DNA of 33,601 nucleotides from Proteiniphilum sp. Its GTDB lineage: Bacteria; Bacteroidota; Bacteroidia; Bacteroidales; Dysgonomonadaceae. The notes below the pieces were generated by a model. That model had not been told where the DNA came from, searched no databases, and saw only the letters and a list, made by a program, of their open reading frames with translations. Numbering within the stretch: position 1 is the stretch's first letter; each line of letters starts with the position of its first letter. The position numbers were made by a program, and so were the translations under genes. The stretch spans positions 22,531 to 56,131 of the forward strand of contig JADMKJ010000225.1 of assembly GCA_015478855.1 (NCBI GenBank). The letters are read 5' to 3'. Positions 15,821-23,981 of the stretch are shown here, in pieces.

Positions 15821-16393
15821 ATGAAAAAAATTACATTCATTCTTATCACTTTCTTTACTGCTCTTGGGCTGATGGCTCAATCACACTACAAGGTAGATCC
15901 TGCACATACATCTGTTAATTTCAAGGTGAAGCATAGCGGTATTACGTTTGTGAATGGGAAATTCGAAAAGTTTGACGGTGGCATCATCGGCAACATGAAC
16001 AACATAGAAGAGGCGAGGGTGTTCTTCAATGTAGAAACAGCAAGTGTAAATACCAGTGTACCCATGCGTGATGATCATCTGCGCAGTGCCGATTTTTTTG
16101 ATGTGGAGAAATTCCCGGTGATGACATTCGAGAGCAGCTCTATTGAGAAGGTAAAGGAGAACAAGTACAAGCTGCACGGTAAGTTACAGATAAAAGATGT
16201 GACAAAGGATGTTACATTTGATGTATATTATGGTGGAGTAGTAAAAGGAGAGAATGGTGCTGAGACAGTGGGATTCATTGCCAAAAACAAAATCAACAGG
16301 ATAGATTACAATGTGGCTTACGATCCTGATGGTCTCGGTATCGGCAAAGATGTCACTATCACACTCTATCTCGAGTTCAAGAGTGAACTTTAA
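15821..16393 (+). CDS. YceI-family periplasmic lipid-binding-like protein
   Basis: A 190-residue exported protein of the YceI family, a lipocalin-like barrel that in relatives binds long isoprenoid or fatty chains. Residues 1-19 form a Sec signal (cut expected after GLMA). The mature start YKVDPAHTSVNFKVKHSGITFVNGKFEKFDG is the family signature, followed by FFNVETASVNTSVPMRDDHLRSADFFDVEKFP and a C-terminal GLGIGKDVTITLYLEFK. The ligand is unknown; quinone-like isoprenoids are known for some homologues, and many members respond to stress or acid. It is a single gene, closed by a strong terminator shared with the convergent minus-strand genes. Confidence 0.88.
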   Translation: MKKITFILITFFTALGLMAQSHYKVDPAHTSVNFKVKHSGITFVNGKFEKFDGGIIGNMNNIEEARVFFNVETASVNTSVPMRDDHLRSADFFDVEKFPVMTFESSSIEKVKENKYKLHGKLQIKDVTKDVTFDVYYGGVVKGENGAETVGFIAKNKINRIDYNVAYDPDGLGIGKDVTITLYLEFKSEL

Positions 16394-16397
16394 CGGA

Positions 16398-16431
16398 AAT
16401 CAGCCGGCATCGTGACCGGCTGATTATTTTT
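16398..16431 (+). terminator. Rho-independent terminator after the YceI gene
   Basis: A perfect 10-bp stem, AATCAGCCGG (16398-16407) with CCGGCTGATT (16416-16425), is followed by ATTTTTA. Confidence 0.85.
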
Positions 16432-16434
16432 AGG

Positions 16435-16467
16435 CAGGGTGGAAACTATTTCCGCCCTGTTTTATTT
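16435..16467. terminator. Hairpin between convergent genes
   Basis: CAGGGTGGAAA (16435-16445) pairs with TTTCCGCCCTG (16449-16459) through 11 positions with one wobble and a three-base loop. The T-rich tail is better on the plus strand (TTTTATTT), but the hairpin also sits just beyond the minus-strand stop at 16462, so it may act in both directions. Confidence 0.6.
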
Positions 16468-17322
16468 AGTCAGATAGCCTGAAATAATCGTTTCAGGCTG
16501 CAGGATTTCGGTCAGATCACTATAGGGTACCGTCACATCGATGACACCCATGGAGTAGGGGGCAATCTCGTACTGGTTGTAGGTGTAGTGTATGCCCTCT
16601 TCATTAAGCCAGAAGTTGTTGTTGGGGACGATATCCTCAATAGTAAAGAATCCTCTCATAAGAAGCGAGTCGGGTTCGATTGCATCATATTGATCCATTA
16701 ACCGTTGAATAATCTTTTCGGTGAGCGGCTTGTAATAGTCCGGCATAAACAGATCCTCTTCCGAGATGGTATTGAGTTCGTCCAGATTGATATTGGTGTA
16801 AAGAATACGGTATGAACCATGTGCACCACCTTCATAATCACTGTATTCCACTGCATAGCTCAACAATGATTCATCCTGAAACAGGATCCTGTTTTTGATG
16901 TGCATGAAATACCAGTACCAGAGAGGCATCTCACCTTCCAGGCGTGCTTTATCTTCATAGTAACTGTTAGACAATGACTCGTAGCGTGTGGTATAATCAG
17001 CCATGAAACGCTCTGTGGCCTCCTGTGGTGTGATGCTGTCGAAGCTTGTATCTCCGAAAAAAGTACCCTTGAAGATCTGCTGCAGGCGAGCAAGACTTTC
17101 GGTGTCACGGAACTTTACAGGATAAGTGAATGATAGCTCCACTTCAGCTGAAGGCAGTGTTGTATCGTTTGCCTGCAACAGGGGTATCCGTTGATTCACG
17201 ACAATACTGTCGTATTCAATCTTCAATGATTTTCCACCACCTCTTCCTTCATGGCAGGAGATCATCAATCCAAATCCCGTGACAAAAATTAGAATGACTG
17301 TTATAATGATCCTGGTTCGCAT
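16462..17322 (-). CDS. DUF3298/RsiV-like envelope lipoprotein
   Basis: A 286-residue protein with a lipoprotein-type signal: hydrophobic residues 4-20 and Cys23 in LMISCHEG. The C-terminal half fits DUF3298 (RsiV C-terminal-like): EYSDYEGGAHGSYRILYTNINLDEL, ITEKIIQ-type helices, and the end IHYTYNQYEIAPYSMGVIDVTVPYSDL. The N-terminal part around LSFTYPVKFRD resembles the DUF4163 unit that often precedes it. In RsiV of Bacillus this fold binds lysozyme, but no sigma factor or transmembrane anti-sigma part is present here, so sensing is only a possibility. It follows the DUF4831 gene by 27 bases and is probably the last gene of a pheS-led unit. Confidence 0.75.
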   Translation of the reverse strand: MRTRIIITVILIFVTGFGLMISCHEGRGGGKSLKIEYDSIVVNQRIPLLQANDTTLPSAEVELSFTYPVKFRDTESLARLQQIFKGTFFGDTSFDSITPQEATERFMADYTTRYESLSNSYYEDKARLEGEMPLWYWYFMHIKNRILFQDESLLSYAVEYSDYEGGAHGSYRILYTNINLDELNTISEEDLFMPDYYKPLTEKIIQRLMDQYDAIEPDSLLMRGFFTIEDIVPNNNFWLNEEGIHYTYNQYEIAPYSMGVIDVTVPYSDLTEILQPETIISGYLTK

Positions 17323-17349
17323 CTGGTTACTTTCTTTAAAACGATCTGA

Positions 17350-18429
17350 CTATTGAATAATCTGTTTGATGGCCCCCAGCTCAGGATAAAACAATACCTT
17401 GATGGGTTGTTTCATGTTTTCGAACATTTTCTTCGTGAGTACATCCTGCGAGCCATATTGCACCACATCCACCTCCATACCGATTAACTCTCTGTTTCTG
17501 TATTCCAGCGTCACGTCAGCTTTACCGGGGATGTTATATACAAGCCCCTGTCTGAACTTATCCCCGAGACGCTTCCTGTCACGTTCAGACAGCTGCAGCT
17601 CCACTTTGGGTGTCTTGTTCCTTAATGAAAGATAGAGAGGCTCTCCTGCGAGATTGCCGGCATCCACAGGACCCAGTTTCTCGGAGAAGCGGGCAATCAC
17701 CACTTTCTCCATATCATTTTCATCGGGGATGATGGTGTAACTTTTCATGAAATATTCTGACTCTATGCTTCCCGCAAACAGTTCAGTGAGGGCTCTTTCC
17801 TGCATATCAATCTCATCCATCACCACTTTGTAGGCATTACCGTCAGGAGGCATGCTCTCCGCTTCACCGGTGAGAATGTCGGTACGGCTGCGGCGGAGAT
17901 CGAAGATCTGCCTGGCTACCAGTTCAGCCTGTTTTGCTGTGGACCCGGCCATAAGTGTTTCCTGTGAAAGAAACCGGCGGGGATTGACAGAGGAGCGCTC
18001 TCCTGCGGGCATCATCATTTCTGAAGAGGTCTCCGGTTCGGGCTCAGCATTTACTGTCACAATCGCACCATCTTCACGAAGATAAAGGTATGGCTCATAG
18101 CTCCTGGCACGGAATTCCACCATAAAAGAGCTGTTTTTATCGACTATACCCTTGTTTATCAATGTAATATCTTCCAGGGTGTATCGTACACTGTTCTCGG
18201 TGATGGGATCTTCCACTCCCAGGTAACCCTTTGCATAGGGGTAGAAATCTCCCCGCTGATAAGTGCTCTTCTTTACCAACAATGTGATCTCGAAAGATGT
18301 CTTTGGGAGTGAATAGATTACGCCGTAATCATTGGCTTTGATTGCATTTACACGTGTTGTCTTTTGTGCATGCAGGCCGGTGATTGCCAGAATGAATAGC
18401 AGTAGGATAACATATTTTACTCTCTTCAT
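17350..18429 (-). CDS. DUF4831-family exported protein
   Basis: A 359-residue protein of unknown function. The start at 18429 (MKRVKYVILLLFILAITGLHA) yields a clean signal peptide; the frame continues upstream to 18492 only by running into the end of pheS. The mature part begins KTTRVNAIKANDYGVIYSLPKTSFEITLLVKKSTYQRGDFYPYAKGYLG, which is the DUF4831 pattern as I remember it from Bacteroidales proteins, and contains a second duplicated-looking beta-rich half around IIPDENDMEKVVIARFSEKLGPVDAGNLAGEPLYLSL. No catalytic residues stand out. It begins 22 bases after pheS on the same strand, so it is likely co-transcribed. A structural or envelope role is a guess. Confidence 0.75.
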   Translation of the reverse strand: MKRVKYVILLLFILAITGLHAQKTTRVNAIKANDYGVIYSLPKTSFEITLLVKKSTYQRGDFYPYAKGYLGVEDPITENSVRYTLEDITLINKGIVDKNSSFMVEFRARSYEPYLYLREDGAIVTVNAEPEPETSSEMMMPAGERSSVNPRRFLSQETLMAGSTAKQAELVARQIFDLRRSRTDILTGEAESMPPDGNAYKVVMDEIDMQERALTELFAGSIESEYFMKSYTIIPDENDMEKVVIARFSEKLGPVDAGNLAGEPLYLSLRNKTPKVELQLSERDRKRLGDKFRQGLVYNIPGKADVTLEYRNRELIGMEVDVVQYGSQDVLTKKMFENMKQPIKVLFYPELGAIKQIIQ

Positions 18430-18451
18430 GATGCTAAATATTTTAATCACA

Positions 18452-19471
18452 CTAGTTTGCTGAACGGAACTGCTCCAGGAAGCGCAGATCATTCTCTGAA
18501 AACATCCGGAGATCCTTCACCTGATACTTCAAATTGGTGATGCGCTCAATACCCATGCCCAGTGCATATCCGGAATATACTTTGCTGTCGATGCCACAGT
18601 TGTCCAGCACGTTGGGGTCGACCATGCCACAGCCGAGTATTTCCACCCAGCCGGTATGCTTACAGAAGGGACATCCTTTGCCACCACATATATTGCAGGA
18701 GATATCCATCTCGGCACTCGGCTCGGTGAAGGGGAAGTAGGAGGGACGCAACCGTATTTTGGTATCCTCACCAAACATCTCTTTGGCAAAGAAGAGCAAC
18801 GCCTGTTTTAAATCGGCGAATGAGACATCTTTATCGATGTACAACGCTTCCACCTGATGAAAAAAACAGTGTGCACGGTAGGAGATCGCCTCGTTCCTGT
18901 AGACCCGTCCCGGGCAGATGATGCGTATGGGTGGTTCCGTCTTTTCCATCACTCGTGTCTGCACGGAAGAGGTGTGTGTGCGCAACACTATCTGCGGATC
19001 GTTTTGAATGAAGAAGGTATCCTGCATGTCACGCGCAGGATGATCGTCGGCAAAGTTCAGTGATGAAAAGACATGCCAGTCGTCCTCCACTTCCGGACCT
19101 TCGGCAATGGAGAAGCCGAGTCGCTTAAAAATATCGTTGATCTCTTCCTTGACTATAGATAGAGGATGTCGCGTACCCAGCGGAACAGGGTAGGCGGTGC
19201 GTGAAAGGTCTGTCTCAGTGTAGCTGGAGCCTTTGTTGTCAAACTGTTCCCCAAGCAATTGAAGCTTCTCTTTGGCTTTTTGTTTCAGCTCGTTGATCTG
19301 CATACCTATCTCCCGTTTCTGTTCTGCCGGTACAGTGCGGAAATCGTCCATCAGTGCGGAGATAATCCCTTTTTTACTCAGGTATTTAATGCGTGCTGCT
19401 TCCAGCTCATCGATGCCGGAAGCCTTTAATTGCTCTATTTCTGAAAGAAGAGCCTTGATTTTTTCTCTCAT
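18452..19471 (-). CDS. pheS: Phenylalanine-tRNA ligase alpha subunit
   Basis: PheS is the catalytic subunit of the heterotetrameric enzyme that charges tRNA-Phe. The 339 residues contain an N-terminal coiled coil (1-85), class II motif 1 near YPVPLGTRHPLSIVKEEINDIFKRLGFSIAEGPEVEDD, motif 2 CPGRVYRNEAISYRAHCFFHQVEALY, the Cys-rich insert CNICGGKGCPFCKHTGWVEILGCG (possible zinc site) and motif 3 GYALGMGIERI. The beta subunit pheT is not in the window, so the two are not adjacent here. Two envelope genes follow closely on the same strand. Confidence 0.95.
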   Translation of the reverse strand: MREKIKALLSEIEQLKASGIDELEAARIKYLSKKGIISALMDDFRTVPAEQKREIGMQINELKQKAKEKLQLLGEQFDNKGSSYTETDLSRTAYPVPLGTRHPLSIVKEEINDIFKRLGFSIAEGPEVEDDWHVFSSLNFADDHPARDMQDTFFIQNDPQIVLRTHTSSVQTRVMEKTEPPIRIICPGRVYRNEAISYRAHCFFHQVEALYIDKDVSFADLKQALLFFAKEMFGEDTKIRLRPSYFPFTEPSAEMDISCNICGGKGCPFCKHTGWVEILGCGMVDPNVLDNCGIDSKVYSGYALGMGIERITNLKYQVKDLRMFSENDLRFLEQFRSAN

Positions 19472-19505
19472 TATGCTGTTGAATCTTATAAATCAATTAG
19501 TAGTA

Positions 19506-19513
19506 CAAAAATA
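19506..19513 (-). promoter_or_regulatory. Putative -7 element (TATTTTTG, minus strand) for pheS
   Basis: Reads TATTTTTG on the minus strand, 34 bases before the pheS start. The divergent tilS promoter lies about 75 bases away. Confidence 0.5.
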
Positions 19514-19589
19514 CACTTTTTATTGCGATTTAATCCATTTTTGTGTGAAAGATTTGTCGGTGCAGCGTGTGTGGTGTAGGTTAAATTCG

Positions 19590-19597
19590 TACTTTTG
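19590..19597 (+). promoter_or_regulatory. Putative -7 element (TACTTTTG) for tilS
   Basis: TACTTTTG lies 26 bases before the tilS start codon at 19624, giving a short leader. No good -33 element is seen. Confidence 0.5.
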
Positions 19598-19623
19598 CTA
19601 TTGTAAAACCTGATATGTAAAAG

Positions 19624-20943
19624 ATGCTGGATACTATTCGCGGATATATAGAAAAGGAAAAATTACTTACTCCAAATGCAGTGGTAATTGTAGGTTTGAG
19701 CGGCGGGATGGACTCCATGGTGCTGCTTGATCTGCTCACGCTGTTGGGTTATCAATGCATAGGAGCTCATTGCAATTTTCATCTCAGGGGTGAGGAGTCA
19801 GACCGTGACGCCGCTTTTGTGCAAAAATGGTGCAAAAGCACAGATATCCCCTTTACGACCATTGATTTTGATACCCGAGAGTATGCCGCCGACAAAGGGA
19901 TATCGATTGAGATGGCCGCACGTGAACTGCGTTACAGCTGGTTTGAGATCATTCGCAGACAGTATGACGCAGAAGCTGTGGCTGTAGCTCATCACAAGGA
20001 TGATTCGGTTGAAACCGTATTGCTGAATCTAATACGTGGTTCCGGCATCAGGGGGCTTACCGGCATATCCTCCAGGCATGGGAAAGTGATACGTCCCCTA
20101 TTATGTGTTACACGTGCAGAGGTAGAGGGATATATCACTGAAAGAGGTATACCCTATGTGTTCGACAGCAGCAATGGAGATGATAAGATTATGCGCAATT
20201 CACTCAGGCTGAATATTATCCCCGGGCTTGAAGCATTGAATCCTGCGGCTAAGGAAGCTATACACCGCACATCCTCTAATCTCGCCCATGCAGAAATGGT
20301 CTACAGTGCATCCATCAAACAGATGATAGATTTTGTTTTGATGGATGATCAGATAGATATCCGGAAGCTGCGTGAAACCTCTTCGCCGCAATCTGTCTTC
20401 TTCGAAATCCTTTCACCGCTGGGCTTCGCTCCCTCTACCATTGAGGATGCGTTAAAAAGCATGGATGCTACTCCGGGTAAACTGTTCTTTTCTGAACAAT
20501 ACCGGCTGATCAAAGACCGTGAATATTTCATCATTGACAGGCTCACAGAGAAAGTAAATGGAACGGATACCTTCTGGATTTATCCGGAGACAACTGAGAT
20601 TTCATCACCCCTTAATCTGAAACTCAAAGCCACTACCATGCCGGCGGAGATAAAAAAAAACAACCGTTTTCTCACTGCCGATTACGCCAAGCTTACATTT
20701 CCACTCCAGCTGAGAAGATGGCGTGAAGGGGATTGGTTTATCCCTTTAGGTATGGAAGGTAGGAAGAAGCTGAGTGATTATTTCACCGATCGCAAGTTCA
20801 GCCTGAGGGATAAGGAAAATGTATGGGTCCTGCTTTCCGGTGACGATATTGTATGGATTGTAGGTGAACGTACCGATAACCGATACAGGGTTACAGATAA
20901 AACTGTTAATCTGTTCATGGTTGAATTGAATAAAGAAGAGTGA
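19624..20943 (+). CDS. tilS: tRNA(Ile)-lysidine synthetase
   Basis: TilS attaches lysine to the wobble cytidine of the CAU-anticodon tRNA-Ile so that it reads AUA, using ATP. The 439 residues start with an N-type ATP-pyrophosphatase domain: the P-loop SGGMDS (26-31), CNFHLRGEESDRDA, ISIEMAARELRYSWF, VAVAHHKDDSVETVLLNLIRGSGIRGLTGI and the RPLL element. A linker helical domain follows, then the C-terminal TilS domain seen in PLQLRRWREGDWFIPLGMEGRKKLSDYFTDRKFSLRDKENVWVL, which binds the acceptor stem. The full-length architecture indicates a working enzyme, essential in most bacteria. A small membrane-protein frame and serS follow. Confidence 0.95.
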   Translation: MLDTIRGYIEKEKLLTPNAVVIVGLSGGMDSMVLLDLLTLLGYQCIGAHCNFHLRGEESDRDAAFVQKWCKSTDIPFTTIDFDTREYAADKGISIEMAARELRYSWFEIIRRQYDAEAVAVAHHKDDSVETVLLNLIRGSGIRGLTGISSRHGKVIRPLLCVTRAEVEGYITERGIPYVFDSSNGDDKIMRNSLRLNIIPGLEALNPAAKEAIHRTSSNLAHAEMVYSASIKQMIDFVLMDDQIDIRKLRETSSPQSVFFEILSPLGFAPSTIEDALKSMDATPGKLFFSEQYRLIKDREYFIIDRLTEKVNGTDTFWIYPETTEISSPLNLKLKATTMPAEIKKNNRFLTADYAKLTFPLQLRRWREGDWFIPLGMEGRKKLSDYFTDRKFSLRDKENVWVLLSGDDIVWIVGERTDNRYRVTDKTVNLFMVELNKEE

Positions 20944-21099
20944 TTTTTTATGAAAATTTCATCTTCTTCACGCAACGTTTTATACAAATTTTCATCTTAT
21001 TAGTAGAACCCAAACCGTGAATTAGTTGTTATGATACGAAAATGAGTGCGTATTGCAATATAAATAACATGATAAAGAAAATAATAATTTATATATCGT

Positions 21100-21237
21100 A
21101 TGAAAAATAGTACAATCAAAGACATTATGATGTTGGGGGCATTTGCCGGTTTTGCATATTACATTTCCCGTTACTATCGTCAGAAAAAACTAAAAGAGAG
21201 AGAACTACGTGAAACGCTTCACTTCCAATTGTTCTGA
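21100..21237 (+). CDS. Candidate 45-residue membrane microprotein
   Basis: A short frame of 45 codons reads MKNSTIKDIMMLGAFAGFAY at its start, then YISRYYRQKK and a charged tail ending FQLF. Residues about 8-24 are hydrophobic and would span a membrane once, followed by a strongly basic segment, a sensible inside-positive layout. It sits in the 410-base gap between tilS and serS on the same strand. I do not recognise a family. Two earlier ATGs nearby lead to quick stops. The composition looks protein-like, but the length alone does not prove expression. Confidence 0.45.
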   Translation: MKNSTIKDIMMLGAFAGFAYYISRYYRQKKLKERELRETLHFQLF

Positions 21238-21290
21238 CAGATACGGCCTCTCTGATTTCTCCGGGAAGCAACAAACATATTTCGTTATCG

Positions 21291-21338
21291 GCTGTTTTCG
21301 TGCAGGTATTTTTTATACCTTTGCGCACTGAAAACAGC
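21291..21338 (+). repeat. Imperfect 19-bp hairpin across the serS promoter
   Basis: Three blocks pair in order: GCTGTTTTC (21291-21299) with GAAAACAGC (21330-21338), GTGC (21300-21303) with GCAC (21325-21328), and AGGTAT (21304-21309) with ATACCT (21315-21320), with a TTTTT loop and small bulges. The structure covers the putative -7 element and ends 15 bases before the serS start codon. Confidence 0.75.
21316..21323 (+). promoter_or_regulatory. Putative -7 element (TACCTTTG) for serS
   Basis: TACCTTTG lies 30 bases before the serS start and inside the right arm of the inverted repeat at 21291-21338. Confidence 0.55.
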
Positions 21339-21353
21339 TGAACGTTTATATAT

Positions 21354-22625
21354 ATGCTCACACTCAAAGTAATCATCCAGGATCCTGAAGAGGTGGTACG
21401 CCGCCTGTCGAAAAAGCATTTCGATGCAAAAGAGATTATTGATCAGATCATCACTGCTGATGGTCTGCGCCGTAGTACGCAAACATCACTTGACAATCTG
21501 CTGGGAGAGATCAACATGCTCTCCAAATCAATCGGCACCCTTATGAAAGAGGGAAAGAAGGAAGAAGCAGCAACTGCCCGTGAGAGGGTGGGAGTGCTGA
21601 AGGAATCTTCCCGTCAGCTGGATGAGACGTTGAAAGAGGCTGAACAGAAGATACAGAACCTGTTGGTGAATATCCCCAACCTGCCACACACGTCGGTGCC
21701 CGAAGGTAAGGGCGCTGAAGAGAATCTGATTGAACGCAGTGGGGGAGAGATGCCCCTGCTGGCAGAGGATGCACTTCCGCACTGGGAGCTGGCAAAAAGA
21801 TATGATCTCATTGACTTCGAGCTGGGTGTGAAGATTACCGGCGCAGGTTTTCCGGTATATAAAGGTAAGGGTGCACGTTTACAACGCTCACTGATCAATT
21901 TTTTTCTCGATTGTGCACGCGATGCCGGATTTATTGAGGTTCAGCCACCCTATCTGGTGAACAGTGATTCGGGGTTCGGCACGGGTCAGCTGCCTGATAA
22001 AGAGGGGCAGATGTACCATGTGGGTGTGGATGACCTTTATCTGATCCCCACCGCTGAGGTGCCGGTGACCAACATGTACCGCGATGTGATTCTGGATGAG
22101 AAGGAGCTACCCATTAAGAATACGGCCTATTCAGCCTGCTTCCGCCGTGAAGCGGGCTCTTACGGTAAGGATGTACGTGGGCTGAACCGACTGCATCAGT
22201 TCGACAAGGTGGAGATTGTATGTATAGAGAAGCCGGAAGACTCCTATGCACGACTAGACGAGATGGTTCGTTACGTGCAGACACTGGTGGAAAGACTGGC
22301 ATTACCCTGGCGCATTCTTCGTCTTTGCGGAGGTGATCTGAGCTTTACGTCGGCCCTGACATTCGATTTTGAGGTCTATTCCGCTGCCCAACAGCGATGG
22401 CTGGAGGTGAGCTCAGTCTCCAACTTCGAAAGTTTTCAGGCAAACAGACTAAAATGCCGCTACCGCGATGCTGATCGCAAGACACAACTCACTCATACAC
22501 TCAACGGCAGTGCACTTGCCCTGCCACGTATCATGGCAGCGATACTTGAGAACTATCAGACCCCTGAGGGTATTCGTATACCTGCACCTTTGGTGCCATA
22601 TTGCGGCTTTGAAATAATCGATTAA
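21354..22625 (+). CDS. serS: Serine-tRNA ligase
   Basis: SerRS charges tRNA-Ser (and tRNA-Sec where present). The 423-residue length is usual. Residues 1-110 form the long antiparallel coiled-coil arm that grips the tRNA variable arm (LDNLLGEINMLSKSIGTLMKEGKKEE and following). The class II catalytic core has PPYLVNSDSGFGTGQLP, the serine-site LIPTAEVPVTNMYRD, motif 2 ACFRREAGSYGKDVRGLNRLHQFDKVEIV and motif 3 HTLNGSALALPRIMAAILENYQ. The start at 21354 (MLTLKVIIQDPEEVVRRL) fits the family N-terminus. Its stop is one base from the stop of convergent cinA, with no terminator between them. Confidence 0.95.
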   Translation: MLTLKVIIQDPEEVVRRLSKKHFDAKEIIDQIITADGLRRSTQTSLDNLLGEINMLSKSIGTLMKEGKKEEAATARERVGVLKESSRQLDETLKEAEQKIQNLLVNIPNLPHTSVPEGKGAEENLIERSGGEMPLLAEDALPHWELAKRYDLIDFELGVKITGAGFPVYKGKGARLQRSLINFFLDCARDAGFIEVQPPYLVNSDSGFGTGQLPDKEGQMYHVGVDDLYLIPTAEVPVTNMYRDVILDEKELPIKNTAYSACFRREAGSYGKDVRGLNRLHQFDKVEIVCIEKPEDSYARLDEMVRYVQTLVERLALPWRILRLCGGDLSFTSALTFDFEVYSAAQQRWLEVSSVSNFESFQANRLKCRYRDADRKTQLTHTLNGSALALPRIMAAILENYQTPEGIRIPAPLVPYCGFEIID

Positions 22626-22626
22626 A

Positions 22627-23859
22627 TCATTTGCTCACCAACATCTTCAACATCTGAAGCATCGCCAGGTTAGCCGTACGTTCAATGTTCTCCGTACGGC
22701 TGCGGCCCACCAGATACTTCTGAACAACCAGCTCACCCGCACAAAAGGTGCTTATCCAGACAGTACCTACCGGCTTATCCTTTGTTCCGCCATCCGGGCC
22801 CATGATACCTGAGACGGCAATACTGCAGTCTGTCTTCATCTTGCCGGCTACATGCAGCGCCATCTGTTTCACCACCTCGCTGCTCACCACGCCACAGCTT
22901 CCGATGGTCTGGTCATCAACATTCAGTTGTTCAATCTTTATCCGGTTGTGATAGGAGACAATGCTTCCCACAAAATAATCAGATGCGCCGGGAACAACCG
23001 CTATCTTGTGTGCTATATATCCTCCTGTGCAGCTTTCGGCGGTGGAGAGGGTGTACCTCATTTTACTCAGTTTCTCACCCAGCAGTGCTTCGGGTGCTTT
23101 TTCGCTTTTGGCGACATACAAATTTCCGAGCATCTGTTTCAATTTCAAGCTTTGTTGCTTCATCTCCTCACTGTGCTCATCGCCCCACACCGATAAACGT
23201 AATCTGATATAACCGGCTGAGGGGAGATAGGCAAGCGAAAATCCGGATGGAAGCTGATGCTCATATTCTGCCAGCAGCGTAGCCAGTCCCGACTCAGTGA
23301 TTCCGGCGACCAGGTAAAAACGGCACACATAATCATGCACCTGAAATTGTTCCAGCAAACGGGGGATGATATCGCTTGTCATGGCACTTTTCATTTCGTA
23401 TGGCACACCGGGCATGGAGACCAGTACCTTCTCCTCTTTCCTGAACCAGAGGATGGGGGCAGTGCCGTTCATGTTCTGAATGACTGTCGAACATGCAGGT
23501 ACATATGCCTGGTTTCGTGTCAGTTGATTCAGTTGTATATTTCGTTTCAGAAAAAGTGATTCAATGTTTTGCAACACCTCGTCGTTGAACTCCAGAGCAG
23601 TGTGAAAGTAGTGACTTAGCGTATGTTTCGTTATATCATCGTTGGTGGGTCCCACACCACCCGTTAGCAAAAGTATATCAGCCCGGCTGAAGCCATTATC
23701 CAGTGCTTTGAGGATCTCCTTCTGCCGGTCGCCCACGGTTGTGATGGCTGCTATTTCGAAACCGTGTTGCGTCAGTTCACGTGCCATCCAGGCGGCGTTT
23801 GTGTCGACGATCTGACCGATAAGAATTTCATCCCCTATGGTAATTATCTCTATCCTCAT
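22627..23859 (-). CDS. cinA: CinA family protein: MoCF-like domain plus nicotinamide-nucleotide amidase
   Basis: A 410-residue two-domain CinA. The N-terminal domain (about 4-170) is MoCF-like, with IITIGDEILIGQIVDTNAAWMA, LLLTGGVGPTNDDITK and VSMPGVPYEMKSAM. After a middle domain, the C-terminal PncC domain (about 255-405) has the catalytic-serine motif TAESCTGGYIA, VGSIVSYHNRIKIEQLNV and AVSGIMGPDGGTKDKPVGTVWI, which deamidate nicotinamide mononucleotide in NAD salvage; the COG1058 domain of relatives has ADP-ribose pyrophosphatase activity. The name comes from a competence-induced gene, but a DNA-uptake role here is not implied. It is convergent with serS and divergent from the broken permease. 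Confidence 0.93.
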   Translation of the reverse strand: MRIEIITIGDEILIGQIVDTNAAWMARELTQHGFEIAAITTVGDRQKEILKALDNGFSRADILLLTGGVGPTNDDITKHTLSHYFHTALEFNDEVLQNIESLFLKRNIQLNQLTRNQAYVPACSTVIQNMNGTAPILWFRKEEKVLVSMPGVPYEMKSAMTSDIIPRLLEQFQVHDYVCRFYLVAGITESGLATLLAEYEHQLPSGFSLAYLPSAGYIRLRLSVWGDEHSEEMKQQSLKLKQMLGNLYVAKSEKAPEALLGEKLSKMRYTLSTAESCTGGYIAHKIAVVPGASDYFVGSIVSYHNRIKIEQLNVDDQTIGSCGVVSSEVVKQMALHVAGKMKTDCSIAVSGIMGPDGGTKDKPVGTVWISTFCAGELVVQKYLVGRSRTENIERTANLAMLQMLKMLVSK

Positions 23860-23957
23860 TTCTTTACTTGTTTAGAAAATGTTTACAAATTAAGGGATAA
23901 TCTTCCTGAATTGGGTTTATTTGTATCCTGAAGTGAGGTTAATTTTCCAAAAAAACA

Positions 23958-23965
23958 TATCTTTG
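23958..23965 (+). promoter_or_regulatory. Putative -7 element (TATCTTTG) for the permease pseudogene
   Basis: TATCTTTG lies 16 bases before the ATG at 23982, giving an almost leaderless message. A clear -33 element is not seen. Confidence 0.45.
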
Positions 23966-23981
23966 AACGAAAAAAAAAGAG

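Noticed and set aside
18430-18492. Longer start of the DUF4831 protein
   Set aside because: It would overlap pheS and put 21 residues ahead of a clean signal peptide.
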